Shown here one piece after another: positions 51,350 to 60,034 of a stretch of DNA of 64,000 bases. The position numbers and the translations under genes are program-made. Source of the DNA: Gammaproteobacteria bacterium (GTDB taxonomy: Bacteria; Pseudomonadota; Gammaproteobacteria; GCA-001735895); contig JASJCI010000036.1 of the NCBI GenBank assembly GCA_030066085.1, positions 62,001 through 126,000 on the forward strand, in the 5' to 3' direction. Below the pieces are notes generated by a model that had not been told where the DNA came from, searched no databases, and saw nothing but the letters and a program-made list of their open reading frames with translations. Position 1 is the first letter of the stretch, and the number at the start of each line of letters is the position of its first letter.

Positions 51350-52069
51350 ATGTACGCGATAACGCTGGTCGACATCGCGGTGGCATTCATCCCGGTCGCG
51401 GTAACGCTGGTGCTGATCCTGTTCTGGTCCAGTAACCTGCGTCACGCCATCATCGCTATCCTGCGCATGCTGCTGCAGCTGCTGCTGATCGGCTATGCGC
51501 TCGAGTACATTTTCAACGCCGACAGCCACTGGATAATCCTGGCGGTGCTGAGTTTCATGCTCGCGGCGGCCAGCTGGATCGCGCTGGCCCCGCTGCCGGT
51601 AAAAAACCGCGAGCTGTTAGTCCTCAGCCTGGTCGCAATCGCGGTCGGCGGTATTTTCAACCTGGCGTTGATTACCCAGGCGGTACTGCACGCCGATCCC
51701 TGGTACGCTCCCGCGGTAATGATCCCGATCGCCGGAATGGTGTTTTCCAACGCAATGAACAGCGTGAGTCTCGCGGGCGAACGCCTCTACAGCGAACTCG
51801 ATCATCACGGCGACTACGGGCGCGCGCGCAACGCCGCGTTCCAGGCCGCTATGATCCCGATTACCAACTCGTTGCTTGCGGTTGGACTGGTGTCGCTGCC
51901 CGGCATGATGACCGGGCAAATCCTGGCCGGCGCTTCCCCGCTGGTAGCGGCACGCTACCAGATCATCGTGATGTGCATGATTTTCAGCTCGGCCGGCATT
52001 TCGGCGGCGGTGTTCCTGTGGTTGTTACGAGATCGACTGCGCGTCGAGACCGGGCGGGAATCCAGCTGA
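51350..52069 (+). CDS. FetB/YbbM-type ABC permease (UPF0014)
   Basis: A 239-residue inner membrane protein with about six or seven helices (VDIAVAFIPVAVTLVLILFW, IIAILRMLLQLLLIGYALEY, WIILAVLSFMLAAASWIAL, LVLSLVAIAVGGIFNLALI). The UPF0014 signatures MIPIAGMVFSNAMNSVSLAGERL and LVSLPGMMTGQILAGASPLVAARYQI are clear. In E. coli, FetAB is an iron exporter; its ATPase FetA is not seen here, so the partner must be elsewhere. AGGAG precedes the ATG. The stop overlaps the start of the next gene. Confidence 0.9.
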   Translation: MYAITLVDIAVAFIPVAVTLVLILFWSSNLRHAIIAILRMLLQLLLIGYALEYIFNADSHWIILAVLSFMLAAASWIALAPLPVKNRELLVLSLVAIAVGGIFNLALITQAVLHADPWYAPAVMIPIAGMVFSNAMNSVSLAGERLYSELDHHGDYGRARNAAFQAAMIPITNSLLAVGLVSLPGMMTGQILAGASPLVAARYQIIVMCMIFSSAGISAAVFLWLLRDRLRVETGRESS

Positions 52070-53079
52070 TGTGGATCGCATTCGGCTTGCTGACGGTTTT
52101 GCTCATCGCCGTGCTCGGCTATCTCGCGAGCCTGCCCGCCGAGTTCCGGGTACGCCGCAGTCTCGCGGTGGCAGCGCCGCTGCAGCAGGTCTTTGCCGCG
52201 ATCGTCGACCTGCGGGGCTGGCCCGAGTGGAGTCCCTGGCTGCTGCACGAACCGGACGCCCGGCTCGAATTCAGCGAGCAGCCGCAGCAGGAGGGTGGCT
52301 GCTACACCTGGGACGGCGAACGCGTCGGTGCAGGCCGACTCACGCACAGGTCGATTGTCGAGGGCCGCCGTATCCAGCAGGAGATAGAGTTCCGGCGGCC
52401 ATTCAAATCGATCGGCGAGGTCAACTGGGCGTTCGAGGCTGACGGCGAAACTACCGTTGTCAGCTGGGAAATGATCGGACGTATGCCTTTCCTGTTCCGT
52501 TTCATGGCGAAGCACATGGCGCCGATGATCGAGCGCGACTACGACCTCGGCCTGGCGCTGCTCAATGGCTACCTGAACCCAGCAGCGGAACATCCGCGCC
52601 TGGGGTTTGCCGGCGCGGAATCGCTACAGGATTTTAGTTACTGGGCGGTGCCGTTTCGCGGCAACCTGCGGCAGCTAGAATCTACCCGCAGGTCGGGTAT
52701 CGCCGCGCTGCAGGCCGCGGCCGGGGGCAAGCCGGGACTGGCACTTGCCCTGTATCGCAACCTCGATCCGCTGGCCACTGAGTACCAGGCCGAAATTGCG
52801 CTGCCGGTCGCGGATAACACGCCGGCATCGAACTACACGCGGCGAGAGTTCCGTGGCGGGCGTTACTTCAAGCTGGTTCACAACGGCTCCCACCGCTTTT
52901 TACCGCTTGCCTGGCATGCCCTATTCAGCCACTGCAAAATGCTGGGCATAAAGCATGACCGCGACCGGCCGGCGCTCGAAATCTACCACGACGAGCCGGG
53001 AGACGGCGCCGCCAGCAACACCCTCACGACCGCACTCTACCTGCCGATCCGGCAGGCAGCGAGCAGCGGCGAATCGTGA
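52069..53079 (+). CDS. SRPBCC (polyketide cyclase-like) plus GyrI-like effector-binding protein
   Basis: A 336-residue protein: one N-terminal helix (MWIAFGLLTVLLIAVLGYLA) as an anchor, then an SRPBCC domain (VRRSLAVAAPLQQVFAAIVDLRGWPEWSPW, FEADGETTVVSWEMIGRMPFL), and a C-terminal GyrI/AraC-effector-binding-like part (ALPVADNTPASNYTRREFRGGRYFKLVHNGSH, ALEIYHDEPGDG). Similar membrane-anchored SRPBCC-GyrI proteins are widespread but uncharacterised. It is translationally coupled to the FetB-like permease (ATGA overlap). Confidence 0.8.
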   Translation: MWIAFGLLTVLLIAVLGYLASLPAEFRVRRSLAVAAPLQQVFAAIVDLRGWPEWSPWLLHEPDARLEFSEQPQQEGGCYTWDGERVGAGRLTHRSIVEGRRIQQEIEFRRPFKSIGEVNWAFEADGETTVVSWEMIGRMPFLFRFMAKHMAPMIERDYDLGLALLNGYLNPAAEHPRLGFAGAESLQDFSYWAVPFRGNLRQLESTRRSGIAALQAAAGGKPGLALALYRNLDPLATEYQAEIALPVADNTPASNYTRREFRGGRYFKLVHNGSHRFLPLAWHALFSHCKMLGIKHDRDRPALEIYHDEPGDGAASNTLTTALYLPIRQAASSGES

Positions 53080-54045
53080 TTACGTCAGCACGACGCGCCC
53101 GGCGACCTTGCGGTCCTGTAACAACTGCAGTGCCCTGGGCAGCTCGGAGAATGGCAATGAGCGGCCGACGCGCGGATTGATAACACCCTGTTCGATCAAT
53201 TCGGTGAGTCCCGGCCACATGCGCGCAATTCGCTGCGGATCCTTGCTGCAGGTCAGGCCGAAAGACACTCCGAGCACGCCCTGGTGCCTGATCAGAACCT
53301 GGTTCAGCCGCAGGTTCGGAATCTTGCCGGAAGCGAATCCGAGCTCGATCATGCGGCCGTTGTAGCGCAGGCAGCGCAGCGTATCGTCGAAAAACCGACC
53401 GCCTACCGGATCGATAACGACGTCGACACCGTCGGGCGCGATCGCCGCGATGTCGTCCTGCAGGTGGCGTGAACGAGACGATACCGTTTCGTCGGCGCCA
53501 CAGGCCAACGCAACTTTTTCCTTGGCGCTGTCGCCGACGCAGGCGATTACGGTCGCAGCGCGGTGTTTCGCAAGCTCGATACAGGCTGTACCCACCGCCC
53601 CGCCGGCACCACCGATCACCACCACTTCGCCGCTAGCGAGGCCGGCGCGCTCGAGCGCCAGCTGCGCGGATCCGTAGGACACCGGGAATGCGGCCGCGAT
53701 GGAGGCGGGCATGGATTCGGGGATATGCGCAACCTGCGTTGCCGGAGCGACGACCTTGTCGGCATAGCCACCGTACTTGACGTAGGCGGCGACCTTGTCA
53801 CCGGTTTTCAGATCCCCGCAGTCGGCGCCGGTACGCGTGATGCGCCCGGCAACCTCCATACCCGGCACGAACGGCAGCGTCGGCTTGACCTGCGAGCGAC
53901 CGGCAATAACCAGCAGGTCGGAGTAGTTGACCCCGCAGGCCTTGACCGTGATTTCGACCTCGCCATCGCCGCATACGGGATCCGGCATACTGCCCTGCTT
54001 GAGATGACGCGGCCCACCCCAGGTTTCGCATTTCCAGGCGTGCAT
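53080..54045 (-). CDS. Zinc-independent NADPH:quinone oxidoreductase-like (MDR family)
   Basis: A 321-residue medium-chain dehydrogenase/reductase. N-terminal GroES-like part: ITVKACGVNYSDLLVIAGRSQVK and LPFVPGMEVAGRITRTG. The Rossmann motif is VVIGGAGGAVGTACIELAKH and the NADPH region follows (IACVGDSAKEKVALACGAD). No zinc-ligand cluster is seen, so it is of quinone oxidoreductase/crotonyl-CoA reductase-like type. The end is convergent with the SRPBCC gene; the two stop codons are adjacent. Confidence 0.93.
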   Translation of the reverse strand: MHAWKCETWGGPRHLKQGSMPDPVCGDGEVEITVKACGVNYSDLLVIAGRSQVKPTLPFVPGMEVAGRITRTGADCGDLKTGDKVAAYVKYGGYADKVVAPATQVAHIPESMPASIAAAFPVSYGSAQLALERAGLASGEVVVIGGAGGAVGTACIELAKHRAATVIACVGDSAKEKVALACGADETVSSRSRHLQDDIAAIAPDGVDVVIDPVGGRFFDDTLRCLRYNGRMIELGFASGKIPNLRLNQVLIRHQGVLGVSFGLTCSKDPQRIARMWPGLTELIEQGVINPRVGRSLPFSELPRALQLLQDRKVAGRVVLT

Positions 54046-54156
54046 GGGATTTCCCCGGCTGATTGGTTTTGGTCATCAGTGTACGCGTTTCACGGGGATT
54101 GGAAAGCAGGTATGGAGTGTCGGCCTGGCGGTTCACCCGCAGCGAAACCCTCGGGC

Positions 54157-54185
54157 AAAAAAAAAGGCCGGTTTTGCAACCGGCC
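54157..54185 (-). terminator. Strong intrinsic terminator (minus strand)
   Basis: GGCCGGTT, a four-base loop and AACCGGCC form an 8-bp stem followed on the minus strand by nine T's. It would end leftward transcripts coming from the 3-hydroxyisobutyrate-dehydrogenase-like gene before the quinone oxidoreductase gene. Confidence 0.8.
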
Positions 54186-54224
54186 TAAAGTCGTAATCGA
54201 CAATTATAACCAAAGGAGGACATC

Positions 54225-54269
54225 GTGAGAGAGGTTAAGGTATTAACCTTCACACAAGTGTGTATATAG
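54225..54269 (+). CDS. Putative 14-residue micro-ORF
   Basis: GTG AGA GAG ... TAG encodes MREVKVLTFTQVCI. AAAGGAGG lies five bases upstream, one of the best ribosome sites in the window. A small terminator-like hairpin follows seven bases after the stop. It could be a leader peptide, a small protein, or a small-RNA element; no downstream plus-strand gene exists for it to attenuate. Confidence 0.4.
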   Translation: MREVKVLTFTQVCI

Positions 54270-54398
54270 GTCATATCTGGAAAAAAACCAGAAATTTTTT
54301 GATAAACGGTAGAAAAAACAGTGTATCTGGGCCGATTTCATCACCTGGTTTGTGATTAATTTAGTATAACTTTATGATTTAACGCATAAAAAGTTGAT

Positions 54399-54418
54399 TT
54401 ATCCACAATTTATCCAGA
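54399..54418 (+). promoter_or_regulatory. Two DnaA-box-like nonamers, 11 bp apart
   Basis: TTATCCACA (54399-54407) is a perfect consensus DnaA box; TTATCCAGA (54410-54418) has one mismatch. The starts are 11 bp apart, one helical turn, in the same orientation, in the AT-rich island. Two sites are too few for oriC; a DnaA-titration or regulatory site is possible. Confidence 0.5.
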
Positions 54419-54441
54419 ACATTTCAAATTCGAAAAAAAAT

Positions 54442-55308
54442 TCAGCTCCGACGGAAACGGCGGATCAGGCTGGACGTGTCCCAGCGCCCGCCGCCCATTT
54501 CCTGGACCTCGCCATAGTAATCGTTGACGATACGGGTAATCGGCAGCTCGGCACCGTTCTTCTGGGCCTCGGCGAGACAGATCGCGAGGTCCTTGCGCAT
54601 CCAGTCGACCGCGAAACCAAAATCGAACTGGTCGTCGAGCATCGTGCCGCCGCGGTTTTCCATCTGCCATGAGCCGGCCGCACCCTTGGAAATGACGTCG
54701 ACGACCTTGTGCCCGTCGAGACCGGCGCGCTCGGCAAAGTTGAGTCCCTCGGACAGGCCCTGCACCAGCCCGGCGATACAGATCTGGTTAACCATCTTGG
54801 TCAGTTGGCCGGCGCCGACCGCGCCCATCAGCTCGCAGGCGCGCGCATAACTCAAGATCACCGGCCTGGCCGCGTCGAAAGCCGCCGAATCACCACCGAC
54901 CATGACCGTCAACACGCCGTTCTCGGCACCCGCCTGGCCACCGGAAACGGGTGCATCGAGAAAAGACACCTCGGCACGCTCGCCTATCTCGCGGGCGACG
55001 TCAGCCGACGCGGTGGTGTGATCGACCAGTACCGCGCCAGGCTTGCAGCCTGCGAGCGCGCCGTCTGCGCCAAACACCACCGAGCGCAGATCGTCGTCAT
55101 TACCGACGCACATGAAAACGAAGTCGGCTCCGTCCGCGGCCTCGCGCGGCGTGGTGGCGAAACTGCCGCCGTATTCCGCGCACCACTGCTCCGCTTTTCC
55201 CGTGGTACGGTTGTAAACCCTTGTCTCGTGCCCCGCTTTTGCAAGATGTCCCGCCATCGGGTAGCCCATGACGCCGAGGCCGATGAATGCTACTTTGCTT
55301 TGACTCAT
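54442..55308 (-). CDS. 3-hydroxyisobutyrate dehydrogenase-family NAD(P)-dependent oxidoreductase
   Basis: A 288-residue beta-hydroxyacid dehydrogenase. Rossmann motif AFIGLGVMGYPMAGHLAKAGH, substrate motif FLDAPVSGGQAGAENGVLTVMVGG, catalytic Lys region GAGQLTKMVNQI, and cofactor loop VYNRTTGKAEQW (Arg after Asn suggests NADPH preference). Substrates in the family include 3-hydroxyisobutyrate, tartronate semialdehyde and succinic semialdehyde; this one is not resolved. I start at ATG 55308; the earlier frame overlaps the end of uvrD. Followed by a strong terminator. Confidence 0.93.
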   Translation of the reverse strand: MSQSKVAFIGLGVMGYPMAGHLAKAGHETRVYNRTTGKAEQWCAEYGGSFATTPREAADGADFVFMCVGNDDDLRSVVFGADGALAGCKPGAVLVDHTTASADVAREIGERAEVSFLDAPVSGGQAGAENGVLTVMVGGDSAAFDAARPVILSYARACELMGAVGAGQLTKMVNQICIAGLVQGLSEGLNFAERAGLDGHKVVDVISKGAAGSWQMENRGGTMLDDQFDFGFAVDWMRKDLAICLAEAQKNGAELPITRIVNDYYGEVQEMGGGRWDTSSLIRRFRRS

Positions 55309-55348
55309 GATTCGTTTCCCTGGTTGTCGTTTAGATAGTCGATGAAGT

Positions 55349-57526
55349 TCAGGCAGGCTGCAGGTTAGCCATGCTGGCAATCAGCCACTTGCTGCCTTCG
55401 CTTTCGAAATTAACCTGCACCCGCGATTGCGGACCCTGGCCCTCGAGATTGAGCACGATCCCGGGGCCGAAGCGCGCGTGGCTGACGCGCTGACCGACGA
55501 ACAGACCGGTGTCGGCTTCGGCAACGCCAAAGTCGTCCTGCCGCCCTCTCGGCGCCGCCATGACCGGGCGGCTGAAATTGGCCTTCGGTCGAATTTCCTG
55601 GATCAGCTCCTCGGGCAATTCCCGCACGAAACGCGACAGCATGTTGTAGTTTTCACTGCCGAACAGGCGCCGCACCTCGGCACTGGTGACCACCAGCTGC
55701 TCGCGGGCACGGGTTATGCCGACGTAACACAGGCGGCGTTCTTCTTCCATGCGCCCCGGTTCCTCGCTGGAGCGCTGGTGCGGGAACAGGCCTTCCTCCA
55801 TGCCGACCAGGAATACCAGCGGAAACTCGAGCCCCTTGACCGAGTGCATGGTCATCAGCTGCACGCAGTCCTCCCACGCATCAGCCTGGCCTTCGCCGGC
55901 CTCGAGCGCGGCGTGCGCGAGGAAGGCATCCAGCATCGACAGGTTTTCGTCGATGACGACATCGTACTGAAAACTCTTGCCGGCACCGACCAGTTCCTGC
56001 AGGTTCTCGATGCGCGCCTCACCCTTCTCGCTGCGGTCTTTCCTGAAATGCTGCTCGAGACCGCTCATGTCGACCGCGAGTCGAATCTGTTCGTCGAGCG
56101 CCAGCTCGCCGAGCTCGGCGGTCATGCGGCGCACCAGGTCGACATAGGTTTGCAGCGCGGTCCTGGCGCGTGTCGGCAGGCGGTCGGATTCGAGCAGCGA
56201 CAGCGAAGCGCTCCACAGCGACGCCGAATCTTCACGCGCCACCGCGCGAATCTCGTCGATGGTTTTCTGGCCGATGCCGCGCGGCGGCTGGTTGACGGTG
56301 CGTTCGAACGCAGGGTCGACGGTCGGATTCGATATCATCCGCAGGTAGGCCAGCGTGTCCTTGATTTCAGCGCGTTCGAAAAAGCGCAGTCCGCCGTAGA
56401 CGCGGTAGGGGATGCCGCGCGTCACCAGGGTTTCCTCGAACTGGCGCGATTGCGCGTTGGAGCGATAGAGCACCGCGATCTCGCTGCGGGCGCGTCCCTC
56501 GGAAATCCAGCCCTCGATCCGATCGACCACGAAACGCGCCTCGTCGCGTTCGTTGTAGGCGGAGTAGTACAGTATGGGTTCACCGTCACCACTCTCCGTC
56601 CACAGCTCCTTGCCGAGACGCTCGCGGTTGTTGTCGATCAGGGCGTTGGCCGCCTTCAGGATAGTGCTGGTCGAGCGGTAATTCTGCTCCAGGCGGATCA
56701 CCCGGGTGTCGTTGAAATCACGCTCGAAGTGGTGAATGTTCTCGATCCGGGCTCCGCGCCAGCCGTAGATCGACTGGTCGTCGTCACCGACCACGAATAC
56801 CGGCGTTTCGCTGCCCGCCATCAGCCGCAGCCACGCGTACTGGATCGCGTTGGTGTCCTGGAACTCGTCGACCAGGATGTGCTTGAAGCGCCGCTGGTAG
56901 TGTTCGCGCACGTCGTCACGGTCGCGGATCAGTTCCAGGGTACGCAGCAGCAGCTCGGCGAAGTCCACCACGCCGGAGCGCTGGCAGTAATCTTCGTACA
57001 GCCGGTAGATCTCGAGCCACTGTTGCTGTATCGGATCCTGCCCGGGATCGATATGCGCCGGCCGGTGGCCCTCGTCCTTGTGATGATTGATGTACCACTG
57101 GGCCTGTTTCGGCGGCCAGCGCGCCTCGTCGAGATCCAGCTGGCGTATGACGCGCTTGATCGCGCGCAGCTGATCGTCGCTGTCGAGAATCTGGAACGAC
57201 TGCGGCAGGCCGGCGTCCTCGTAATGCAGGCGCAGCAGGCGGTGGGCGAGTCCGTGAAAGGTACCGACCCACATCGCCGCCGCGGAAATACCGAGCAGCG
57301 ACTCGACCCGTGCGCGCATCTCGGCTGCCGCCTTGTTGGTGAAGGTTACGGCAAGCACGCTGAACGGCGACAGGCCGCCGACTTCGCATACCCACGCGAT
57401 GCGGTGCGTCAGAACGCGGGTCTTGCCGCTGCCCGCGCCCGCCAGCACCAGCAACGGCCCCGCCTCGGCGGTTACTGCCTCGCGCTGGCGCTCGTTGAGC
57501 GGGTCGATGATGTGGGATACGTCCAT
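55349..57526 (-). CDS. uvrD: DNA helicase II (UvrD/PcrA type)
   Basis: A 725-residue SF1A helicase with 3'-5' polarity, acting in excision and mismatch repair. Walker A LAGAGSGKTRVLTHRI, motif II LVDEFQDTNAIQY, GDDDQSIYGWRGA (motif III), EQNYRSTSTIL (IV), MTMHSVKGLEFPLVFLVGMEEGLFP (V), and VGITRARE (VI). The C-terminal Tudor-like segment (GQRVSHARFGPGIVLNLEGQG) is typical of UvrD/PcrA. Length and motif set are complete. A LexA box was not found upstream. Confidence 0.97.
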   Translation of the reverse strand: MDVSHIIDPLNERQREAVTAEAGPLLVLAGAGSGKTRVLTHRIAWVCEVGGLSPFSVLAVTFTNKAAAEMRARVESLLGISAAAMWVGTFHGLAHRLLRLHYEDAGLPQSFQILDSDDQLRAIKRVIRQLDLDEARWPPKQAQWYINHHKDEGHRPAHIDPGQDPIQQQWLEIYRLYEDYCQRSGVVDFAELLLRTLELIRDRDDVREHYQRRFKHILVDEFQDTNAIQYAWLRLMAGSETPVFVVGDDDQSIYGWRGARIENIHHFERDFNDTRVIRLEQNYRSTSTILKAANALIDNNRERLGKELWTESGDGEPILYYSAYNERDEARFVVDRIEGWISEGRARSEIAVLYRSNAQSRQFEETLVTRGIPYRVYGGLRFFERAEIKDTLAYLRMISNPTVDPAFERTVNQPPRGIGQKTIDEIRAVAREDSASLWSASLSLLESDRLPTRARTALQTYVDLVRRMTAELGELALDEQIRLAVDMSGLEQHFRKDRSEKGEARIENLQELVGAGKSFQYDVVIDENLSMLDAFLAHAALEAGEGQADAWEDCVQLMTMHSVKGLEFPLVFLVGMEEGLFPHQRSSEEPGRMEEERRLCYVGITRAREQLVVTSAEVRRLFGSENYNMLSRFVRELPEELIQEIRPKANFSRPVMAAPRGRQDDFGVAEADTGLFVGQRVSHARFGPGIVLNLEGQGPQSRVQVNFESEGSKWLIASMANLQPA

Positions 57527-57901
57527 AGGATCGGTTCGGAAATAGCAGCGGGCATTGTATCAATTCGGGCTACGGTCGTAAGCAGCCAGATCTGCAATTT
57601 TGGGAGGATCCCGGCCGGGTCGATCAGGCTTTCACAGGAATGATGTTTCCTGCTGTCGTCTCGACTTGACTTAAACGACCGCGGGTAAAAAAAGTCCCCG
57701 CCTTGGCGGGGACAGCAGGGAATTTACTCTGGGTGGTTGTCAGACAGTCGCGGCCGGAAATCGTTCCCTGGCCACCTGGTCGTGGTAGCGATCAGGTTCG
57801 CAGCGGTACGGGGCATCGACGGGGAACATCCCGGGCGGAACAGGCGCCGCATGCAGGTCATGTACGGGAACCGGCCGAGTCCCGGCCGCCCCCCTTCGGG
57901 C
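57527..57901. other. Spacer between uvrD and a small gene
   Basis: Apart from the terminator at 57687-57713, I see no gene in this stretch. It holds the uvrD promoter region on its left side. Confidence 0.4.
57687..57713 (-). terminator. Intrinsic terminator, minus strand
   Basis: GTCCCCGCC, TT, GGCGGGGAC: a 9-bp GC-rich stem followed on the minus strand by seven T's. It would end transcripts from the small gene at 57902 (and moeA-moaE read-through) before uvrD. Confidence 0.8.
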
Positions 57902-58180
57902 TCAGATCATTCCATCGAGAAGCTGACCGACCAGCGGCGGTTCCCTGGCCACGTCGAGATAGGCGTTGATCGCGCGCTGGTTCTGCGGATCGACCTGCAG
58001 GTTGGTTTGCGGCCGGTAGCGGCGTTGCGGGGGAGCCCCGTCCAGCAGTTCACCCCGATAGACATACTGCTGACGCTGTTGTCCCGCGTCACGCAGGCGT
58101 CCTTCGGCCACGACATCGACCCGGCGCGTCGTCGGACGCTCCGGCACCAGCGGCAGGTTGACGGGGTTCGCTGTGATCAT
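57902..58180 (-). CDS. Small conserved-looking protein, unknown function
   Basis: A 92-residue protein from ATG 58180 (MITANPVNLPLVPERPTTRR); a TTG nine codons earlier is possible. Proline- and arginine-rich middle (RRVDVVAEGRLRDAGQQRQQ, RRYRPQTNLQVDPQNQ) and a C-terminal helix (AINAYLDVAREPPLVGQLLDGMI). No signal peptide. Not recognised; similar short proteins exist near repair and molybdopterin genes. A strong terminator follows. Confidence 0.6.
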   Translation of the reverse strand: MITANPVNLPLVPERPTTRRVDVVAEGRLRDAGQQRQQYVYRGELLDGAPPQRRYRPQTNLQVDPQNQRAINAYLDVAREPPLVGQLLDGMI

Positions 58181-58270
58181 GTAGGGCTCGATATCATCTC
58201 GCAGCAACGGTCGGGATTACCAAAGCATGCATTATATGAATCGAAAACGTCAAATTTTTGTCGATCCGGT

Positions 58271-58720
58271 TCACTTTTCCCATTTCTTTTGTGCAAATAA
58301 GTCACTTTTGCGGGCCTGGACCCAGTCAGAACCCTGGTTTCCGGTCTCTTTCTTCCACAGCGGCGCATCCGTCTTAAGATAGTCCATAATGAACTCGCAG
58401 GCGGCAAAAGCATCGCCGCGATGCGCACTCAGCACCATGACCAGCACGATCTGGTCGCCCGGATGCAGCTTGCCCACGCGGTGAATCACGGCGTAATCGA
58501 GCACCTGCCAGCGCTCGCAGGCCTCGGCGCCAATCCTGGAAAGTGCGTTTTCGGTCATGCCGGGGTAGTGCTCGAGCTCCATGGCCGCGAGAGGATCGTC
58601 GTCGCGATCGCGCACCAGGCCGATAAAACTGGCCAGCGCACCGACATCGTTACGACCCCGGGTCAGTTCCCGCTGGATCGCCGCCGTGTCGAAGTCATCG
58701 GTTTGTACGCGAACGATCAC
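58271..58720 (-). CDS. moaE: Molybdopterin synthase catalytic subunit
   Basis: A 149-residue MoaE. Motifs: VGALASFIGLVRDRDDD, LELEHYPGMTENALSRIG, WQVLDYAVIHRVGKLHPGDQIVLVMVLSAHRGDAFAACEF, and KTDAPLWKKE with the catalytic Lys. It inserts sulphur from MoaD-COSH into precursor Z. The partner MoaD is not visible beside it, so it is elsewhere. Follows moeA by seven bases. Confidence 0.95.
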   Translation of the reverse strand: MIVRVQTDDFDTAAIQRELTRGRNDVGALASFIGLVRDRDDDPLAAMELEHYPGMTENALSRIGAEACERWQVLDYAVIHRVGKLHPGDQIVLVMVLSAHRGDAFAACEFIMDYLKTDAPLWKKETGNQGSDWVQARKSDLFAQKKWEK

Positions 58721-58727
58721 ACCCGGA

Positions 58728-59960
58728 TCACTCCAGGAACTGCGTGAACGGCAGGTAATCGACCCGGTCGCCGACGGCCACGGTCGAGTTTTCCGGGATC
58801 TCGACGAACCCGTCGGCCCACACGGTCGAGGTCAGCACACCGGAATCCTGGTTGGGGTAGATCTGCACGCGCGTGTCGCCCGCGGTATCGGCCACCAGGC
58901 GAGCGCGCAGGAACTCGCGCCGACTGTCGGGCCGGGGCCAGTCGAAATCGGCCCGTAACGGCAACGACAGCGGCTTGCGAAACTCGCGTCCCTGCATGAT
59001 CTTGATAACCGGCACGACGAACAGGCAAAAGGTCGCGAACACCGACACCGGGTTACCGGGTAAGCCGATAAACGCGGTGCCCTCGATCTGGCCGTAAGCC
59101 AGCGGTTTGCCCGGCTTGATTCCGAGGCGCCACAGACGTAGCTCGCCGAGCCGTTCGATCGCGACGCGCACGTGATCTTCCTCGCCCACCGAAACCCCGC
59201 CGCTGGTGACCACGAGATCGGCACGGCCGGCCGCACCCAGCATCGCATCACAGGTGGCTGCGAGCGTATCGCCCACCAGGCCCAGGTCGACGATCTCGCA
59301 GCCGAGGCTACGCAACAGGCCATCGAGGGTATAGCGATTGGAGTCATAGATCTTGCCCGGCGCCAGGTCTTCGCCCGGTTCGACCAGTTCGTCGCCGGTA
59401 AAAAACATGCCCACGCGCACCGGTTCGTGAACCATCAGCGCGGACAGCCCGATCGAGGCCGCGATACCGATGTCCTGCGCCCGCAGGCGTTGCCCGCGGT
59501 TGAGAATTCGGTCACCGCGACGAATGTCGTTACCGGCCGGGCGAATGTTGTCGCCGGCGGGCGGGCGCACCGAAAAACGAATACCGTCGTCGTCGAGCTC
59601 TACCTGCTCCTGCATGATGACCGCATCGGCACCGTCGGGTATCGGCGCACCGGTGAAAATGCGCGCCGCGCTGCCCGGGGCCAGGGGCGCGCCGGCACTG
59701 CCGGCCGGGATACGTTGCGACAGCAGCAGGCGAGTGTCGCCCGCTGCGGCGAAATCGCCCGTATTGACGGCATAACCGTCCATCGACGACATTGCACAAG
59801 CCGGCACATCGAGCTCCGAATCGACGTCTTCGGCCAGCACGCGGCCCAGGGCTTCGCGCAACGGCACGGCCTCGCGCTGACGCGACGGCTCGATGCCGGC
59901 GGTCAGTTGCGCGAGCGCGTCGTCGTAGGCAACCAGCGGCGTGGTATCACAGGATTTCAT
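58728..59960 (-). CDS. moeA: Molybdopterin molybdenumtransferase
   Basis: A 410-residue MoeA. Motifs: VLAEDVDSELDVPACAMSSMDGYA (substrate segment), RIFTGAPIPDGADAVIMQEQV, LVVTSGGVSVGEEDHVR, KPGKPLAYG and GLPGNPVSVFATFCLFV. It inserts molybdate into adenylylated molybdopterin. In operon with moaE. All four domains are present and length is normal. There are no molybdoenzyme genes in the window. Confidence 0.96.
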   Translation of the reverse strand: MKSCDTTPLVAYDDALAQLTAGIEPSRQREAVPLREALGRVLAEDVDSELDVPACAMSSMDGYAVNTGDFAAAGDTRLLLSQRIPAGSAGAPLAPGSAARIFTGAPIPDGADAVIMQEQVELDDDGIRFSVRPPAGDNIRPAGNDIRRGDRILNRGQRLRAQDIGIAASIGLSALMVHEPVRVGMFFTGDELVEPGEDLAPGKIYDSNRYTLDGLLRSLGCEIVDLGLVGDTLAATCDAMLGAAGRADLVVTSGGVSVGEEDHVRVAIERLGELRLWRLGIKPGKPLAYGQIEGTAFIGLPGNPVSVFATFCLFVVPVIKIMQGREFRKPLSLPLRADFDWPRPDSRREFLRARLVADTAGDTRVQIYPNQDSGVLTSTVWADGFVEIPENSTVAVGDRVDYLPFTQFLE

Positions 59961-60034
59961 GGCGAATCATTAGACCTCAGTGTCGCTGGACTGACAACCG
60001 GAATCGACCGACCCCGCCCCTTCAAATACGGGGA

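Larger units (their letters stand above)
54186..54441. other. AT-rich island with DnaA-box-like sites and hairpins
   Basis: About 255 bases strikingly AT-rich compared with the rest of the window. It has a tiny ORF with an ideal ribosome site, small inverted repeats (GGTTAAGGTATTAACC; CACACAAGTGTG), a hairpin TCTGG/CCAGA followed by A3T6 at 54276-54300, and two DnaA-box-like nonamers at the right end. No normal gene is present. Confidence 0.6.

Noticed and set aside
54186-54441. Chromosomal replication origin
   Set aside because: Only two DnaA-box-like sites and none of the usual origin neighbours (dnaA, dnaN, gidA, parAB) are present.
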